In this document: positions 9,880 to 20,708 of the stretch, one piece after another
Position numbering within the stretch: position 1 is the stretch's first letter
Layout of the letters: each line of letters begins with the position of its first letter
Origin: Blasia pusilla
Taxonomy: Eukaryota > Marchantiophyta > Marchantiopsida > Blasiales
Reading direction: 5' to 3'
Length of the DNA stretch: 64,000 nucleotides
NCBI GenBank assembly: GCA_050084515.1
Contig: CM114272.1
Span: forward strand, 61,194,001 to 61,258,000
Program-made: the position numbers and the translations under genes
Notes under the pieces: generated by a model
The model's database searches: none
Seen by the model: only the letters and a program-made list of their open reading frames with translations
What the model was told of the DNA's origin: nothing

Positions 9880-10865
9880 GAGAGTCCTACCGTAGTCACG
9901 ATGGAGACTTGGGAGCCACATATGGGCCCTAAATTGACAGAGGAGAGCGGCGCCGAATACATCGTTCCTCGGGAGTTATAGGAGCCGCTGCGTTTAGCAT
10001 GGATAATTTGGGTACGCTGAAGGGACCGGGATCCGCATTGAGTTGTCGAGTGATATGCCGATCTTCCGACGACCCTCTGGTATAGTGATATGAAGAGGGC
10101 TCGATTGAGTAGGAGCCAGGACTTGGTGGAGCAGACTAGTGGAGATGTCGCATGGGGAGTATGCATTCGCCACTATCATGCCCGCCAAGAAGGATGTGCA
10201 TGGCAACCGGCGGATAGGCGGATGTGTGGGGATTACCGACCTATCAATCGGCGATTTAAGTCCGATAGGTATGCCATGCCCACCCTTGAGGAGATCTTTG
10301 ATGCGATTGGTAATGCAAAGGTCTTGATTCATTGATTTATGAGCCGGATACCATCAGCTGCCTATCAGATTGGAGGACAGGCAAAAGACGGCATTTTGGG
10401 GCATCGATCCTCACGGAAAGGATTGTTTGTACCAGTGGCACTTCTCACCATTTGGGTTAAAGAACGCCCCGGCTGAGTTTCAGAGGGTCATGGATAGGAT
10501 CTTAGCTGGTGTGGATTTTGCTAGGTGTTATATTGATGACATCGTAGTCTTTAGCACCACGGTTGAGGAGCATGAGCAACATCTAGAGGAGGTGTTTTGA
10601 CGATTGCAATTACATGGGCTGAAGCTACATCCAGGCAAGTGCAAGTTCTTCTACGACCAGATTGAGTACTTGGGTCATAAGATATACCCAGGGGGCCTTG
10701 GTGTTCAGCAGACGAAGGTAGAGGCTATCTCACGCATTCCACGCCCTACAGATGTGAGCCGTGTTCGCGCATTCATGGGATTGGCGATACGTCAAGGGAT
10801 TCCGTTCGATTGGGAAGCCGCTGACCTTGCTGACCAAGGTGGATCACGAGTGGCACTAGGGGGAT
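9880..10865 (+). pseudogene. Reverse transcriptase, inner element
   Basis: Ty3/gypsy RT that would copy element RNA into DNA. In order: GTLKGPGIRI-like start, EYAFATIMPAKKDVHG, DYRPINRR..YAMPTLEEIFDAIG, AGYHQLPIRLEDR, FSPFGLKNAPAEFQRVMD, catalytic YIDD at 10529-10540, and HGLKLHPGKCKF..YLGHKI. Relative to the YIDD frame there are in-frame TGA codons at 10340-10342 and 10598-10600. Near 10010-10130 and after 10790 the frame shifts. Confidence 0.9.
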
Positions 10866-10869
10866 GAGC

Positions 10870-11515
10870 AGGAGCGAGCATTTCAGATTGCTCAGGGGGT
10901 TGACGTCCGCACCCATCTTGAGGAGACCGATCGGGCGTCCTCTCGATTTGCACAGATTGGAGCATGTTGGGGCTTAGAGCGGTGCTCACCCAGCATGATG
11001 ATGAGGGTAGAGAGTTCGTGGTGGCTTACGCTAGCCGCTCGAACAACGTTGCAGAGGCAAAGTATAGCTCGTATGAGGGTGAGTGCGTGGCTGCGGTGTG
11101 GGCTGTCGCGCATTTTAGGTGTTACTTATTCGGCAACCCCTTTACCATCATCACTAATCATCAACCACTGAAGTGGTTGATGGAGTCCGACAAGCTTACA
11201 GGGAAGCTTGCGAGATGGGCTCTGTTGTTGCAGGAGTATGATTTTCAGGTGGTACATAGACCTGGGACGCTCAACCAAGATGCGGATGGGTTGAGTCGTA
11301 ACCCATGCTGGAGTCAGCGAGATGCGACTGGAGCTCGATGGCATGGAGAGAGTGATGAGGAGTCGCTGCCAGGATGGCACGCGTCAGCCTATTTAGGCAT
11401 GTTGGCTATGGAGAGCGAGTGTGGAGACCGATGGCGAGGTCTCAGTGGAGAGTCCTTGGATCCCGAGGCGGTGAGGACACGACAAGTAGCCGAGATATTC
11501 ATGATGATGGAGTAG
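10870..11515 (+). pseudogene. RNase H domain, inner element
   Basis: RT-linked RNase H that would degrade the RNA strand of the hybrid. AVLTQHDDEGREFVVAYASR, then AEAKYSSYEGECVAAVWA (the catalytic Glu region), HFRCYLFGNPFTIITNHQPL and RPGTLNQDADGLSR are all typical of gypsy elements. The 10964-11515 segment is one open frame, but its link to RT is frameshifted. Confidence 0.88.
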
Positions 11516-11599
11516 TCTTAGAGTACCTTCGATCTTGGCGATCTTGCAAGCACCATGGATGCTAGAGAGCGGATCGGATCCTACAAATGGGCCAGGCGG

Positions 11600-12780
11600 T
11601 TCCGTTGGGAGGGGACACATGTTTTGAGGGTTTGGGAGGATGGCGAGTACGCGTAGTGCCGCATCCTTCGCAGAGAGCACGACTAGTGCAAAGCATGCCC
11701 ACGAGGAGTTGGGTCACTTTGGGGTGAAGCGGACGTATAGCTTGCTCTCGATTCAGTATTGGTGGCGAGGCATGCAGACCGCGTTCAGCAGATTTGTTGC
11801 CAGTGCATGGTGTGTGATCGGGTCCGAGCATCGTTCAATGCTCCGACTCCACGATTGCATCCATTACCGATCATGGGCTTAGGGTATAGATGGAGTTTGG
11901 ATTTTGCAGGACCTTTGCCCTTGACGGAGCGCCACGATCGTTATGTGTTGGTGATGGTCGAGCACTTCTCGTAGTGGATCGAGTTGGTTGCATTGCGACA
12001 AAGCGAGTGAGGGAGTAGCTTATGCCTTCCTTGACAGAGTGTTGAGTCATTATGGCACACCGGGCTGAGGTGTTGATGGACCAGGGTACCGAAGTTTTGC
12101 GGTGAGTTCCAGGCCTTGTGTGATCAGGCCGATCGACCACCGCCGACGACTCGCGAGATCATCCCGAGGTGGATGGATTAGCGGAGAGAGTTGTGCAGAC
12201 GGTGAAGAGGGGTTTACGCAAGTATGGCTTGCAGAGAGGTCACCTAGGAGATTGGGACCTCCGTTGCCATGGTTGGCAATGGGATGATTCAGAGCGAGCA
12301 TCCTTAGCGTCTTTTCACCGTACTTGCTACTTTATGGCGAGCCGATTTACCTGCGGCTATTCGTCGAGATCTTTGGTGAGGCTGAACCTTGATGACCCAG
12401 ATGTATGGGTGCGAGCATGTTCTCGAGAGGGCTGAGTTATTTCGAGAGTGATGCCCATGGCGTTCGAGAACTTGGCGATTGCACAAAGATCGGGATACGT
12501 TGAGGTATCGACTATTCGAGGTGGTGGTTATCGACCAACTATCCGGAGGTTTCATCGTGAGATTATGTCTACTTGCAGCAGATGGCACCAACGGCGTTGG
12601 ATATGATCTGCAGGCGCACTATCCTGAGAGTGCGTGACATTTTGCCATCGGGTGTTCTCTTCTTGGAGGGACGCGATGGTATGGTATGGAAGGACCATGT
12701 GCGTAATTGTGCGCCATGTCACCTTCCTAACATTGATGGTACGATAGATCCGAGCTTAGGTAGTTCTGCAGCTTGCGTTG
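11600..12780 (+). pseudogene. Integrase, inner element
   Basis: DDE integrase. The N-terminal HHCC zinc finger is at about 11697-11815 (HAHEELGHFGVKRTYSLL, then the Cys pair, partly out of frame). The catalytic core starts at about 11880 (GYRWSLDFAGPLPL). A GEFQALCDQ-like stretch follows near 12100, then the ERVVQTVKRGLRKYGL region at 12181-12240. A C-terminal part runs to about 12760 and includes EGRDGMVWKDHVRNCAPCHLP. No chromodomain was recognised. Several frameshifts are present. Confidence 0.82.
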
Positions 12781-13087
12781 TATGTTGTGGGTTACGCTGT
12801 AGTGCGCCACGATGCTAGTCTGTGATGGGTGTTCGAGATGATGGCATATGGCATGTTTGATGCCACCTCTCACTAGGGTTCCTCAGGGACGATGGATGTG
12901 TCCCAGATGTACATAGAGAAGGTAGTTCTACATTCCGACTTGTGTCTGTGACATGGATGACAAGGAGGTGACTAACGATGGGGCCACATGAGCACCCGGC
13001 CTTCTTGCTCTTAGCGTCCAAAAGATGTATGTCATGGTAAGTAGGGATAGATGGCTATCTGGAGTTAGAGGGACCTAACCACCAGCT
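12781..13087 (+). other. 3' non-coding region of the inner element
   Basis: Sequence between the end of the integrase and the polypurine tract. It matches 2245-2560 of the outer element in reverse and shows no further coding signature. Confidence 0.6.
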
Positions 13088-13094
13088 AGGGGGG
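13088..13094 (+). promoter_or_regulatory. Polypurine tract, inner element
   Basis: AGGGGGG two bases before block B. It matches the tract at 2237-2243 of the outer copy. Confidence 0.5.
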
Positions 13095-13096
13095 CG

Positions 13097-13224
13097 ATTG
13101 GAGATATTTTGGTACTTCTTGTCTCGTTGTTTGGATGCCATGAGGTAGCATGGGATCATGCGTGTTTGTGTGTGTGTTCAGTGACAGCGATGTATGTTGT
13201 GTAGCGATGTGTATGCGCACGACA
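13097..13224 (+). repeat. Terminal block B, inner element
   Basis: 128 bp, ATTGGAGATATTTTGG to CGCACGACA, homologous to 2109-2234 and 1457-1588 (minus). It ends exactly at the GACT target duplication and forms the 3' terminus of the element. Confidence 0.82.
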
Positions 13225-13228
13225 GACT
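13225..13228. repeat. Target-site duplication, right copy (GACT)
   Basis: Second copy of the GACT found at 3527-3530. The outer element's integrase sequence resumes here. Confidence 0.85.
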
Positions 13229-13803
13229 TGATCACACACCATATATCTGGCAACAAAGTGCTAAACGTTAGTCTGCATGCCTCGCCACCAATACTGAATC
13301 TGGAGCAAGCTGTATGTTCGCTTCACTCCAAAATGACCCAACTCCTCGTGGGCATGACGCACCAAACGTGCTCTCTGCAAAAGATGAGGCACTACACGCA
13401 CTCTACCATCCTCCCACACTCGCAACACATGTGTGCCCTCCCACCGGAACCATCTGGCTTGTTGTAGGATCCAATCCCACTCGATAGCACCCATTGTGCT
13501 CGCGACACTGCCAGTACGCAAGTACTCCAAGACCACTCCATCGTCGTGAATGTCTCGGCCACCTGTCATCTCCTCATCGGCCTCTAGATCTAAGAACTCT
13601 CCATCAGACCTCGCCATCAGAGTCTCACCAATGTGGCTCTCCATAGCCAACAAGCACAAATAGGTTGACGCATGCCATCCCGACACCAACTCCTCATCAC
13701 TCTCACCATGCCAACAAGCTCCAGTCGCATCTCGCTGACTCGAGCATGGGTTACGGCTCAAACCATCTGCATCCTCGTTGAGGGTCCCGCGTCTATGCAC
13801 CAT
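13229..13803 (-). pseudogene. Integrase N-terminal part, outer element (5' half)
   Basis: The 13261-13803 open stretch runs from the end of RNase H (GTLNEDADGLSRNP) through a spacer to the zinc-finger histidines (HAHEELGHFGVKRTYSLLQ). It then frameshifts before the cysteines and stops at the insertion point of the inner element. It continues at 3530 and below. Confidence 0.82.
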
Positions 13804-14190
13804 CTGGAAGTCATACTCCTACAAAAAAAGAGCCCACCTCACAAGCTTCCCTATAAGCTTTTCGGACTCCATCAACCACGTAAGGCATCAACCACGTAAG
13901 TGGCTGATGATCAATAATGATGGTAAAGGGATTGCCGAATAGATAACATCTGAAATGTGCCACAGCCCACACTGCAGCCAAGCACTCACCCTCACACGAG
14001 CTATACTTTGCCTTTGCATCGTTTTTCGAGCAACTAGCATAAGCCACCACAAACTCTCTACCATCATCGTCATGCTCGATGAGCACGGCTCCAAGCCCCA
14101 ACATAGTCCAATCGGTATGCAACTGGAAAGGACGCCCCTGATCGGTCTCCTCAATATGGGCGCGGACGTCAATCTATCCTTGAGCATATG
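13804..14190 (-). pseudogene. RNase H domain, outer element
   Basis: Reads LGAVLIEHDDDGREFVVAYAS, AKYSSCEGECLAAVWA and HFRCYLFGNPFTIIIDHQPL. Homologous to 10870-11280 of the inner copy. A frameshift near 13810-13890 is caused by a short local duplication (CATCAACCACGTAAG repeated near 13870-13900). Confidence 0.85.
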
Positions 14191-14214
14191 AAATGCTCTC
14201 TCTTGCTCATCCCC

Positions 14215-15180
14215 CTAGTGCCACTCCTGATCCACCTTGGTCATCAAGGTTAGCGGCTTCGCAATTGAACTGAAACCCTTGACGTACTGTCGATAGAAGT
14301 TCGGCAATCCCATGAATGCACGAACTCCACTCACATCTGTAGGGCGTGGAATGCATGAAATAGCCTCTACCTTCATCCGTTGCACACCAAGGCCCCCAGG
14401 GTATATCGTATGACCCAAGTACTCAATCAGGTCGTAGAAGAACTTGCACTTGCGTGGATGTAGCTTCAGCCCATGTAACTGCAATCATCGAAACACCTCC
14501 TCTAGATGTCGCTCATGCTCCTCAGCCGTGGCGCTAAAGACTACGATGTCATCAATATAACACCTAGCAAAATCCAGACCTGCCAAGATCCTATCCATTA
14601 CCCTCTTAAACTCAGCCGGGGCGTTCCTTAACCTGAATGGTAAGAACCGCCACAGGTATAAATAATCCTTTCCGTGAGGATCGATGCCCCAAAATGTTGT
14701 CTTCAGCCTATCCTCCAATCTGATAGGCAGTTGATGGTATTCGGCTCACAAATTCAATGAACTGAAGACCTTTGCATGCCCAATCGCATCAAAGATCTCC
14801 TCAAGGGTGGGCATGGCATACTTATCGTACTTCGTTTGTCGTTTGATAGGTCGATAATCTCCACAGATCCGCCTATCCGTCCAGTTGCCATGCACATCCT
14901 TCTTGGCGGGCATGACAATGGTAGATGCATACTCTTCATGCGACATCTCCACTAGTCCTGCTCCAACCAAGTCTTGGCTCCCACTCTGAATCAGAGCCCT
15001 CTCCATGTCACTATGCCTGTAGGGTCGTCGGAAGATCGGCGTGTCACTCGACAACTGAATGCGGATCCCTGGACCCTTCAGCGTACCCAAATCGTGCATA
15101 CTAAATGCAAAACAACTCCTATAACTCCTAAGGAACTGGTGTATCCGGCGCCGCTCTCCTCCTGTCAACTTAGGGCCCAT
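14215..15180 (-). pseudogene. Reverse transcriptase, outer element
   Basis: One continuous frame over 320 codons interrupted only by TGA codons at 14746-14748 and 14485-14487. It contains GTLKGPGIRIQLSSDTPIFR, MPAKKDVHGN, ICGDYRPIKR, NAPAEFKRVMDRIL, YIDD at 14548-14559, and RAFMGLPNFYRQYVKGFS at the end of the thumb/connection region. It is the better preserved of the two RT copies. The TGA at 14485 follows an intact CGA codon, whereas the inner copy has TGA then CGA at the same place. Confidence 0.9.
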
Positions 15181-15239
15181 ATCTGGCTCCCGAGTCTCAT
15201 TATGACTACGGTAGGACTCTCCGGCGCGGATGTCGGTGG

Positions 15240-16180
15240 TTGCTATGGTGCAACCCCGTCTCGGACAATAGAACTCTCATGTCCATGTGTAGTATCCGGA
15301 ACCATGCTCGATGTTGTGGATATCATCTCTTGGCATACCTGCAAAACATCCCAAGAAGTCCAAGGATGTCTCTCCCGATCACCCTTGGTGTGTCGATCTC
15401 CTCGGGTCTCGCCCCCAGCCACTGCCTCAACCGTCTCAATAGGCATGGGTCTCACCAACGCAACTTTTATGATCTGTCCCATCCTCAAACGACGTTGCTC
15501 AGCTACTCCTAAGGTGAAAATCCATGTCAAGTAGTTCAAGTCAATCGCCTGACCCAAGACATGACGTCGTGATGCCTCCGATAGTGACAGTACTACCATC
15601 ACTCCTATGGAGAATCCCATCACTCCCTCTCGCTCATTGGTGTTGGGCTCCACCAACCTTTGTACTTGGTCATCCCAAACCAAGCCAAGTCCGGCCTCCT
15701 TGAATGCATAGGAAGCGGGAAAACTCACCAATGTGGGAAAGGCTGCTGGTGGCATGCCAATCCTGTTGACCACAATCAACGGTGGTCGATCATCGTGCCT
15801 CACTGCCTGTGATCGACGGCCCGGATCTAATATAGAATCCACCAACAAATTGGAGGGACGCTCCACTCTCACATAAGCCCTCCGCAACATCTCATGTGGT
15901 ATCAAGTTGGTCCACCAAATATGCGGGCGATGTGCTCATAAACCTACACTCGCCGCATCTAACAACAAGTCGGGAAAACGGAGACGTAATAGCGCCACAT
16001 GGTGAAATGAAGCGCGCCTCGCAACATCATCAATCTCCACATACAAGTATTGCTGCACGCACACTCCAATGTGCAAAACAACAGCTAACCTAGTGTTGAT
16101 CCCTCCAAAGAGATCCAACACCCAAATACCCTCCTCTAGGATGCACCACACAATCGGGGTGGTGTCTAAAGGAGTCATAG
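15240..16180 (-). pseudogene. Cytosine-5 DNA methyltransferase domain, outer element, internally deleted
   Basis: Motif I (VLDLFGGINTRLA) and YVEIDDVARRASFHHVALL lie in the 15936-16178 open stretch. The frame then joins directly onto LDAASVGL..AHRPHIWWTNLIPHEML (motif VIII region) and the long open stretch 15243-15905, which has PTLVSFPASYAF, GLGLVWD, EREGVMGFSIG and SEASRRHVLGQAIDLNYLTW (motifs IX/X). Compared with the inner copy, about 330 bp are missing at about 15975, equivalent to 8791-9118. That removes motif IV with the catalytic Cys and motif VI ENV, so this copy cannot be active. The C-terminal half is better preserved than in the inner copy. Confidence 0.85.
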
Positions 16181-16625
16181 CAGCACTCCTGCCTGCTTGG
16201 GATTCCTGTTACCCATCACACTCTAGTGCAAATGTCTCGCTCCACGCGGTCTACACATGCTCAGTGGCTAAGCGTCGAAGCTCCTCAGTCGAGCCCCAAA
16301 GTGGCACCTCTCTTCCACGGACTAATACGGCTACCATGACACTCATCTCCATAGAAATTTCAGAAATGGGAGTATCCTCTACATGGACATGTCCCTCAAT
16401 CAAATCACTAGGCCAAGTGATGGCACTGCTAAATGCTGCCATCTCTCCTAGCCGTCGCTCTATCACTGCACATGTGAATCGAACGGGTAATGAGCTAAGG
16501 CGCCCATCACCTGACTGCCATCCTGGTCTGTAGGACGCTGACTCCTCCCAATAATCCAGGGAAAACCCCATCGGGGTATAACACTGCTCCACCAACCAAG
16601 ATGTTGTAGGACTCTGCATCAATCA
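16181..16625 (-). pseudogene. Conserved segment between protease and methyltransferase, outer element
   Basis: Reads MAAFSSAITWPSDLIEGHVH, ISEISMEMSVMVA and EVPLWGSTEELRRLA, matching 8303-8530 of the inner copy. It has acidic and hydrophobic stretches and no recognised domain. It could be a linker or the N-terminal part of the methyltransferase module. Confidence 0.55.
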
Positions 16626-17060
16626 CTATCGCCTTGGCTCGCACCACGGACTCATCTGTAGGATGTCCTGGGCAAATCCTCACCACGACCTCCTATCGGG
16701 TGATATACAGTGTGGTACTCGCTGCCCAAAGGATGTCTGTATCCGGAATGGACAACGCTCCACATCGGCTCTCATCAAGCCAAATCCTCTAAATTACGCT
16801 TTCCCCAACATCAGGGGTTGCGCTCCTAAATCCAACAAGAGGCACTACGGACTAAAAGCTCTACCTTCGGGACTCACCAACTGGAAGACCTCTCCCCAAT
16901 TATCCAGCAATACAACACCAAGAGAAGCCATGGCACGCTCTATCGCGGGTCTAGCGGGCATCTCCGCCATCCTAGCAACCGTAGCCTGCCATGAATCTGA
17001 TGTGGACGGCCCGAGCATCAGCTCCAAGGGCAAGTCCATCACCTCCTCTGTAATCATTCT
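16626..17060 (-). pseudogene. Aspartic protease, outer element
   Basis: Homologous to the inner protease: MPARPAIERAMASLGVVLLDN, then after a stop LLDLGAQPLMLGKA. The catalytic DSGA is DLGA here, so the active-site Ser/Thr is lost as well as the frame. Confidence 0.75.
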
Positions 17061-17544
17061 GAACGTGATGCAAGAACTCCAACTCCACGCTCACATAGCG
17101 TAGCGGCCAGCCGAAAAACCTCGGCGGGCGTACCTCCCAACGTCATAACATCGGAAGCAAAAAATAAAGGAGCGCGGTACACAACTGTGGCCGCCCCCAA
17201 CAACGTCCTCGACACATGCCCCTCATGAGCCTCAGCAATAGGAGTCTTCGCACTCGCTTCTTCCATCGCCCTCCGTGCCTGCACACCAACAACATCACCA
17301 ACTCTCCAGGAACTCTGATCAAGACCCATCGATGGGGTCCTCATCGCCTCGGTCATCGTGAAAGATTGAGGAAGCCTGGTCTGTTTCCTGGCTTCCCCTC
17401 GCTGTGGATCCAACTCTGCGGCTGCTCCACACATCACAACTGCGGCGGCCTCCATCTGGGCAACCCCACACATCCAACCAAGATCCTCCATATCTCTAGT
17501 TGCTCCATATGATGTCGATGCCACGGATCCCGCATCAGATAACC
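17061..17544 (-). pseudogene. Linker between gag and protease, outer element
   Basis: Open frame with MRTPSMGLDQSSWRVGDVVGV and VVYRAPLFFASDVMTLGG, homologous to 7401-7665. This copy is uninterrupted. No known domain was seen. Confidence 0.5.
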
Positions 17545-19080
17545 TCAATGCCATAGCGGCAATCTGCTCCTGTAGCTATTGTATCTGAGCAGCCATCCTA
17601 GCCTCACGCCTAGCATCTCCCTCGACGCATCTAGGTGGTGGGACTCTACCTCCTCCACGGGCAGCTCCACCACCCTGTTGGGCAACTCCACCTCCTCGTC
17701 CCCCAACGGGACCACCTGGTGCACGATCTCTAGGCCCACCTGGACCGTCTACTCGCTCTAGTGCCCTCTCTGGCCCTCGTTGCAGACATAACTCGGGGTG
17801 TAAATTGAAACACCTGGCGCGTGTATGACCATACCTCTGACAATAGTCATACTGAGAACCTCCTGGTACAGCACCATCTCCTTTTCCATGCTGAGGCACA
17901 CGTCCATGACCCTGACGAGTGCAATCACGTCGATGATGGACTCCACCACATAACCAACAAGTAATCATAGGCAGTTGCTTCTGAGCCGTATATGAAGGCG
18001 CACGTCTCTGTGCCACGGCCTCTTGGTATCCTCCCTGAGCTCGTGGTGCCACAATCGACCTATCTCGGAGTCCACGTTGCTACATTGGTGGTGCAGAAAA
18101 TCGTGAATGCTCTCGCCCAGAACCCATGGTGGCTACGCTCTCCTCCGCCATGATGCGCTCAATATTCTCGGCGGTCTTAAAAACATCTCTCAATGTAGGG
18201 GAGGTGTTCAGAAGGAGCATCCCCTCCTGCACCCATGTCCATAGGGTCCAGTCCAACATTGCGTACCATGACTAGATAGCCTGAGCCTCTATCACCCCCT
18301 GAGTGACGTTGATCAACCGGTGCAAGCGAGTGTAAGCCTCACACAAACTCTCACCACAGCGCCTCTGGAAGTCGTGGATGCTTCGCAACTTCTCCGTCCG
18401 TACCCCCTGGTAGCTTGCCCTCAACTCAGCGAAGAACTCAACCACGGGGTTGAACTTGGGACGAACCCGACTAGACAGTGCAACTGCTCTAGAGTAACCC
18501 CTCCTAAAACATCACTAGTGGAAGATGAAGTAGCCTCTCCTGACTCCTCCTCCTCATCTGGGAACGGCTCCGTCCATAACACATAGTGTGGGTCATAGTA
18601 GAGTCACCATGCCTCAATCTCATGGGCATATCTGTGGGAGAACTCATGGTAATCGTCCATGGGCGCCCCCTCTAAATGTTGGAACATATCATTCTGTGCT
18701 GTGAACGGGTTGAATTCTCTAGAGTTCCTAGCCCGTTGTGAGTCACACCAACTCCTAAACACCGCAATGAAGTCGTGTAGCTCTATAGTGCCTACAGCAC
18801 CCAAAAACCTACGCGGTCCTCTACCTTGGTCGTCCATCTCGTACGCCCAACTGGTAGGACCACTCAATGTGTACGGTGGATGCCTAACACACTCCTCTAC
18901 ACACTCCCCCTTGTCTGAAGATGATATTGAAGGAGATTGAGGTGGTCTCTGAAGTGGAGACCCTCGAAACCTCGCACCACTCTGGGTAAATCCTCTAGAG
19001 CTACTTTCAGGTCCACTACCTCGCCTCTCAAAATCCTGAAAGGACGCCGTGATGGCCCTCGTGCCCCTCTCACACGATCA
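17545..19080 (-). pseudogene. gag of the outer element
   Basis: The N-terminal part at 18604-18867 reads SGPTSWAYEMDDQGRGPRRF, then ELHDFIAVFRSWCDSQRARN and DDYHEFSHRYAHEIEAW, typical of the retrotransposon gag fold. Zinc knuckle CWLCGGVHHRRDC lies at about 17930-17970 and a second, YDYCQRYGHTRARC, has lost its first Cys. A Gly/Arg-rich tail follows. Stops and frameshifts occur near 18100-18600. Confidence 0.75.
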
Positions 19081-20708
19081 CTCTCAATCTTGCAAGTAAT
19101 CCCTCAATCACTCAAACTAAACATGCGGCACTCAATCTATACTGTCTCACTTAGACGTGCGCTATGCGACAACAAGCAGTGTGGTGCGGCAAATCAACTG
19201 ATCTATCGTCTCATCGATAAACCATCCTCAACTCTCGACATCCCACATAGGTCTATGTCCCCTAAACCCATACATCATCGATGATCCTAGCATCAACACC
19301 GAACCCAATATCCCAAATAACTTCCCAATACCCGCGAATCCCTCACACGTGTAGGGTAAGAGACCAGAATGGATAACCTGACAATAATGTCGATGTCGCT
19401 CCTCGACAACTGAAAATCTCGACCCGAACTCGGTTTTGGAGACAACTCCTCCAATCAGCAAGTCGTACTCCTCTTGTACTGATGTTGGTCAAACCTCCTC
19501 GATGTGCGGTGCAAGTCCAGTCCGGTGCAGCACTGGCGGCACGAAACGGCTACAAACAGCATGGCACTCGGGAATGGGGTGCGGCACTCGGCGGCATACC
19601 CTCCTCAATCAGCAATTCACACGCTCTGCTCCTTAGTTAAGGAGCGGCTCCACGATCGAGACGGTGCGGTGGAGCCACGAGCGGCATGGCGCGACAATCG
19701 GCGCTGCGTTTCGGCTACGGGCCTCACGGCACGATACTTGATTGTCATCGAGCGGCTACAAATCAAAACATGCAACATGAAATGAAAACTCAAACACCCT
19801 AACCCGAGGTCACCTGCCATCACTGGTTGATGACGGAACTCCGATGACGGTGGCGGCCAAACGCAAAGTACGTTATGGCGGTGCAAGTTAGAGAATCAAC
19901 GGTGGTCGTGGAAGACCCTCCACTCCGTAATGGCGGCAATGGCAACCAAAGGATGGACAACGGCCGAAGGCGGCTCTAAGCAATGCTAGGCGGCAGCAAT
20001 GGCCGACGGTGGACGGTGGATGGTGGACGGTGGACGGTGGACGGTGGACCGTTGACGATGATAGTTGACCGTTGATGGTGACGGCAGACCATCAAAGATG
20101 ATGGTTGACGGTTGATAGTGACTATGACGACGACGGCCACCGCCGGTGCGGCGCTGGTTTAGGGTTTGAACAATTTAACCCTAAAAATCGCCTAGCGATG
20201 GCAATTTTGCAAGATTGACCATAATTTTTTTCTCGCAACTCCAAATTGTGTATTGTTTGTTGCACAGCGTGCACAACTTCATGATCTACAATAATGTCAA
20301 AAACTATATGGAATCAAACATTCGAGTAAAAATTGACGGGGACTGTCGTAAAGCCCAATGTCTCTTTCTCCTACACAAAATTTAGCAAGGCTTCCGGGCT
20401 GATTTCTCCCAACAGAAATGTAAAACCTATGAGAACACAAATCACCAAGCTACATGGTGCTCCCGAGAGCACCGGCATGGAGCAATCTGCCCCCATACCC
20501 AATTCCTATCAAAAGTTGGACAGCGCTTCCGCGTGCCACTCTCCCGTACAAAAAATCAGCAAAGCAAAACAGCAAACTCGCACGGCTCTTGCTCCGGTAA
20601 GCACTCCTATGAGCCATGAAGTGGGGAACACGGTCCCCCAACCTGTACCAAACATCGAGCAACCAGCGAGCTCCCCCATGAAGCTCTCTTACTCACTCAT
20701 TCTCTCTT
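19081..20708 (-). other. Untranslated leader of the outer element
   Basis: Homologous in reverse to 4047-5700. It includes the reverse-complement minisatellite at about 19990-20130 and ends next to block A1. No coding signature. Confidence 0.6.

Larger units (their letters stand above)
3531..13224 (+). mobile_element. Inner Ty3/gypsy-type retroelement with DNA methyltransferase domain, nested
   Basis: A 9,694-bp insertion into the integrase gene of the outer element, in opposite orientation. It begins TGTCACG and ends CGACA. GACT is present immediately before (3527-3530) and after (13225-13228). The boundaries are firm because the interrupted outer gene continues exactly in register across one GACT. 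Order: block A (3531-4046), leader, gag, protease, methyltransferase, RT, RNase H, integrase, polypurine tract (13088-13094), block B (13097-13224). There is no second copy of block A at the 3' end, so it lacks a normal LTR pair. All coding regions contain frameshifts or stops, so this copy cannot move by itself. Confidence 0.88.
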
